From NCBI GenBank assembly GCA_964608455.1, contig CAZSNM010000002.1, forward strand, positions 1 through 64,000: 64,000 nucleotides of DNA, written 5' to 3'. This stretch comes from DTDX01 sp964608455 (GTDB lineage Archaea > Thermoproteota > Bathyarchaeia > 40CM-2-53-6 > DTDX01). A model generated the notes under the pieces. It saw only the letters and a program-made list of their open reading frames with translations, searched no databases and was not told where the DNA came from. Shown here piece by piece: positions 61,896 to 64,000 of this stretch (positions are counted from its first letter, which is position 1; each line of letters starts with the position of its first letter). A program made the position numbers and the translations under genes.

Positions 61896-62471
61896 TTATT
61901 TTAATTCAATAACTTTTTTTACAGCACTCCATTCAACCTCAGTATTTACACATCCATCCTTAGATAAAGCTACGCATTGAGGTATAATTCCAAATTTTTC
62001 AGCAACAAAACCTCCTAAAATTAATTCTTTTAAACAAGCTACTCCAATACAAGCTTTAGGTTTTATCCTTTCAAAAATTTTTGAAACTATGCTTCCTCCA
62101 GAAATAAGGTAAACACCTTTATAACTTAATTTTTTAGCAAAGTTAATTATTTCCCCAAGTTTGCAATTACTGCAATTTTTGCATTCATAACTAAATTCTT
62201 TAAATGAGGCTGGACAATTACAAGGTCTTAAACATTGAGGTAAAAGCAAAATTCTTTCTGAAAAAGGAATTTTAGAAAAAACCTTTTTATAAGCTAAGTT
62301 TTTCGTTTTCACATAAAGCGCTAACAAACGTTTTTCATCAATCCCAGATTTAGCAGCCATTTGTTCAAGCTTTACTAATGCAATTTCCCCAATTTTACTT
62401 TCAGAAAGCTTTTCAATTAATTGAATTAATATGTTTTCTTCCTTCTTTTTCTTATTAAAAATGAAGAGCAA
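61896..62471 (-). CDS. DUF116 family Cys-rich protein
   Basis: A 191-residue protein with an N-terminal helical part and a Cys-rich core: LLPQCLRPCNCPASF near residue 75, then YECKNCSNCKLGE near 94, SGGSIVSKIFERIKPKACIG near 120 and GVACLKELILGG. The C-x2-C-x2-C and the later IGxxC segment mirror the C-terminal domain of the lipoate ligase fusion at 8534. DUF116 proteins probably bind Fe-S clusters; their role is not established. It lies just upstream of tbp on the same strand but has its own start region. Confidence 0.85.
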   Translation of the reverse strand: MLFIFNKKKKEENILIQLIEKLSESKIGEIALVKLEQMAAKSGIDEKRLLALYVKTKNLAYKKVFSKIPFSERILLLPQCLRPCNCPASFKEFSYECKNCSNCKLGEIINFAKKLSYKGVYLISGGSIVSKIFERIKPKACIGVACLKELILGGFVAEKFGIIPQCVALSKDGCVNTEVEWSAVKKVIELK

Positions 62472-62555
62472 TTCTCTTCTCCTTTTTAAATTTTAAAGCT
62501 TTACTATGTAAGAAAAGATAACTTATTTAAAAGTTTAAATACAGCTTTAAAAATT

Positions 62556-62573
62556 ATATAAGGTATATAAGGT
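62556..62573 (+). promoter_or_regulatory. Tandem TATATAAGG repeat in the DUF47 gene promoter
   Basis: The 9-bp word TATATAAGG occurs twice head to tail. Each copy can act as a TATA box for the TTG-started gene at 62613, giving two nearby starts or a regulator site. Confidence 0.4.
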
Positions 62574-62612
62574 AATTAGAATCATTATGTATATTATTAC
62601 GAGGGAAAAACA

Positions 62613-63314
62613 TTGGCTGAAAAACTTTTAATTTGGTTAACTAAAAAGGGAGGAATAAATGCTCTTAAAATTCTTTCAGAGCATTTAACAAAAGTTAATG
62701 ATGCTATGGTTGAGTTTAAAGAACTTTTAAAGAATATAAGCGAAGATAAGGATAAAGAAGCTAATGAAAATATAGGCAAAATCCTTTTAATAGAGGAGGG
62801 ATGCGATCATCTAGCTAGAAATATATCAAGAGAACTTCAAAAAGGTAAACTTCCACCGATAGATAGGGAAGATACACTTCATTTATTATGGAAACATGAG
62901 AAAATTATTGATTTAACAAAAGAAGCTACATTAATCCTTAAAATTATTGAGCTTGATGCTAAAGGAAAAACTCCTAAAGAACTTTTAAAAAGCTATGTAA
63001 ATTTAGTTGAAAATATAATAAATGAATTAAAAGCCTACAGTTTAAGCATAAATAAAATTGCTACAAATGTTAATGAAGCATATAAACTTAAACTTGAAGT
63101 AGAACGAATAGAGCATTTAATAGATGAAGAATACTTTAAAGTAAGAAGAGAGCTTCATTTTAAGTATGGAAACCAAATTGAAATGCCTTTATTTATATTT
63201 CTTAAAGACCTGCTTAATATAATTGAACGCATATCAGACATAATTGAAGATAGCAGCGATTTAATTCAAGTTATAATGGCTAGAGTTTCAGCAATGCTCT
63301 TTGGCTCAGAATAG
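62613..63314 (+). CDS. DUF47/PhoU-like phosphate-transport accessory protein
   Basis: A 233-residue all-helical protein of the DUF47 (TIGR00153) group related to PhoU. Acidic metal-binding-like helices include IEEGCDHLARNISRELQKG near residue 56 and ERIEHLIDEEYFKVRREL near 167. Such proteins partner PiT phosphate transporters. A PiT gene lies convergently 52 bp downstream, so the pair is together although on opposite strands. TTG start with GAGGGA upstream. Confidence 0.88.
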   Translation: MAEKLLIWLTKKGGINALKILSEHLTKVNDAMVEFKELLKNISEDKDKEANENIGKILLIEEGCDHLARNISRELQKGKLPPIDREDTLHLLWKHEKIIDLTKEATLILKIIELDAKGKTPKELLKSYVNLVENIINELKAYSLSINKIATNVNEAYKLKLEVERIEHLIDEEYFKVRRELHFKYGNQIEMPLFIFLKDLLNIIERISDIIEDSSDLIQVIMARVSAMLFGSE

Positions 63315-63366
63315 AAAAAGTTAGTTAAAACGTCCTTCCTTTATCTATTTAACTATTGCTGAGAGA

Positions 63367-64000
63367 TTAGAATATTTTTGCAAGCAAAAAGTAAGTTACG
63401 GCGCTAAACCCCATACAGAAGGGTAGTGTAGTAACCCAAGCTAGTATAACATCCCTAAACACTCGCCAGTTAACTTTTGAAACACCAGAGGCCACACCTA
63501 CACCAGCAATAGATGAGGTAACTATATGCGTAGTGCTCACGGGTAGACCAAATAAAGAAGCTAGGAAAATAATTAATGAAGCTGAAAGATTTGCTGAGCA
63601 ACCATGAATAGGCTCTAAATGAGTAACTTTTTCTCCTAAAGTTTTCACAATCCTCCAAATTTTTATATCTAAATAAGTTCCCACGGCCATTGCTGCGGCA
63701 CAAGCAATCATAACCCAATCGGGAACGTGAAATGGCGCAGCATAGTAAATTGCAAGCATCATGGCGATTATACCCATTGTTTTTTGCGCGTCATTAGCTC
63801 CATGGCTAAGACTTAAAAAAGCAGCTAAAGGAATTTGTGAATGATTAAAATATTTATTAATATTATTAGGGTTGCTGAATTTTGTTGAAATTTTAGATAA
63901 AGTTTTCATAGCAAGAAAACCTGCAAATAAACCAATTAATGGGCTTGTAGCTAAGGGAATGATAACCTTTTCAATTAATCCATACCACTTTACTCCATAA
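63367..64000 (-). CDS. pit: PiT family inorganic phosphate transporter, 5' part beyond the window
   Basis: Sodium- or proton-coupled phosphate permease. The C-terminal PiT repeat is SHGANDAQKTMGIIAMML with PVSTTHIVTSSIAGVGVA and the family GxxD/N signature. The reading frame continues without a stop upstream of the internal ATG at 63909 (GVKWYGLIEKVIIPLATSP, then GLFAGFLAM) to the window edge, so the true start lies beyond 64000. About 210 of the expected 330-400 residues are here. Confidence 0.92.
   Translation of the reverse strand, partial: YGVKWYGLIEKVIIPLATSPLIGLFAGFLAMKTLSKISTKFSNPNNINKYFNHSQIPLAAFLSLSHGANDAQKTMGIIAMMLAIYYAAPFHVPDWVMIACAAAMAVGTYLDIKIWRIVKTLGEKVTHLEPIHGCSANLSASLIIFLASLFGLPVSTTHIVTSSIAGVGVASGVSKVNWRVFRDVILAWVTTLPFCMGFSAVTYFLLAKIF

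Noticed and set aside
1..64000. CRISPR array, rRNA or tRNA genes
   Set aside because: No regularly spaced repeats were seen, and reading the gaps showed no cloverleaf or rRNA-like sequence. A tRNAscan/Infernal run was not possible, so a small RNA could be missed.

Overview
The window is a stretch of an AT-rich archaeal chromosome. The informational genes are plainly archaeal: SRP54, L21e, RpoF, DUF655, Dim1/KsgA, uL16 (L10e), Dph2, Csl4, RpoL, TFS, PCNA, PriL, PriS, Gins51, L44e, S27e, aIF2-alpha, Nop10, AglB/STT3, CDP-archaeol synthase, RadB, Nob1 and TBP. A short helicase-less XPF nuclease and an OST3/OST6-like membrane protein point to the TACK side (Thermoproteota, for example a Bathyarchaeia-like lineage). 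That placement is inference. Many genes start with TTG or GTG behind clear Shine-Dalgarno sites, and several have good BRE/TATA promoters.

Region 1 (1-6264) is sulfur assimilation: a TauE/SafE permease with a damaged 5' end, a [4Fe-4S] APS reductase, ATP sulfurylase, a siroheme sulfite reductase, a TusA-like protein, an ECF-type S component and a cysteine-synthase-fold PLP enzyme. The first 2.66 kb is visibly richer in G+C than the rest, and the sulfite reductase just after that junction has no ordinary start codon.

Region 2 (6413-11981) is a lipoate-assembly cluster: two radical SAM proteins of LipS1/LipS2 type, a lipoate ligase fused to a Cys-rich DUF116 domain, a LipT-like flavoprotein and a GcvH-like lipoate carrier. 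A free-standing DUF116 protein occurs at 61.9 kb, and a second GcvH with GcvT at 51-53 kb.

Region 3 (12004-25655) is metabolic: a tungsten aldehyde:ferredoxin oxidoreductase divergent from an APC amino-acid permease, a metallophosphoesterase, a decayed stretch (TnpB-like tail plus an unidentified pseudogene), a CDF metal exporter, a four-gene group 3b NiFe hydrogenase operon (hydBGDA), an ACT-domain regulator and a divergent TrpB2.

Region 4 (25652-44113) is almost all informational: UPF0147, a p27-like zinc protein, XPF, then SRP54-L21e-RpoF-DUF655-Dim1-TrmJ-like, uL16, PEP synthase, Dph2-METTL5-like-Csl4-RpoL-RNase III-like-DUF99, TFS, and PCNA-PriL-PriS-Gins51 followed by L44e-S27e-aIF2alpha-Nop10-PAC2.

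Region 5 (44116-64000) holds AglB, IleS, an ATP-NAD kinase-like protein, the glycine cleavage H and T proteins, an OST3/6-like protein, CarS, RadB, NAD kinase, Nob1, an NSUN-type RNA methyltransferase, a YfcE-type phosphoesterase, MoaE, a metallo-beta-lactamase-fold protein, LarE next to a TudS-like desulfidase, TBP with a repeat-rich promoter, a DUF116 protein, a DUF47/PhoU-like protein and a PiT phosphate transporter cut by the window end. Four real genes too short for ordinary ORF calling were read by eye: Nop10 (43206-43355), a 56-residue zinc ribbon (52961-53131), a 31-residue membrane peptide (61081-61176), and the PiT reading frame extending to the window edge. No tRNA, rRNA or CRISPR array was seen.
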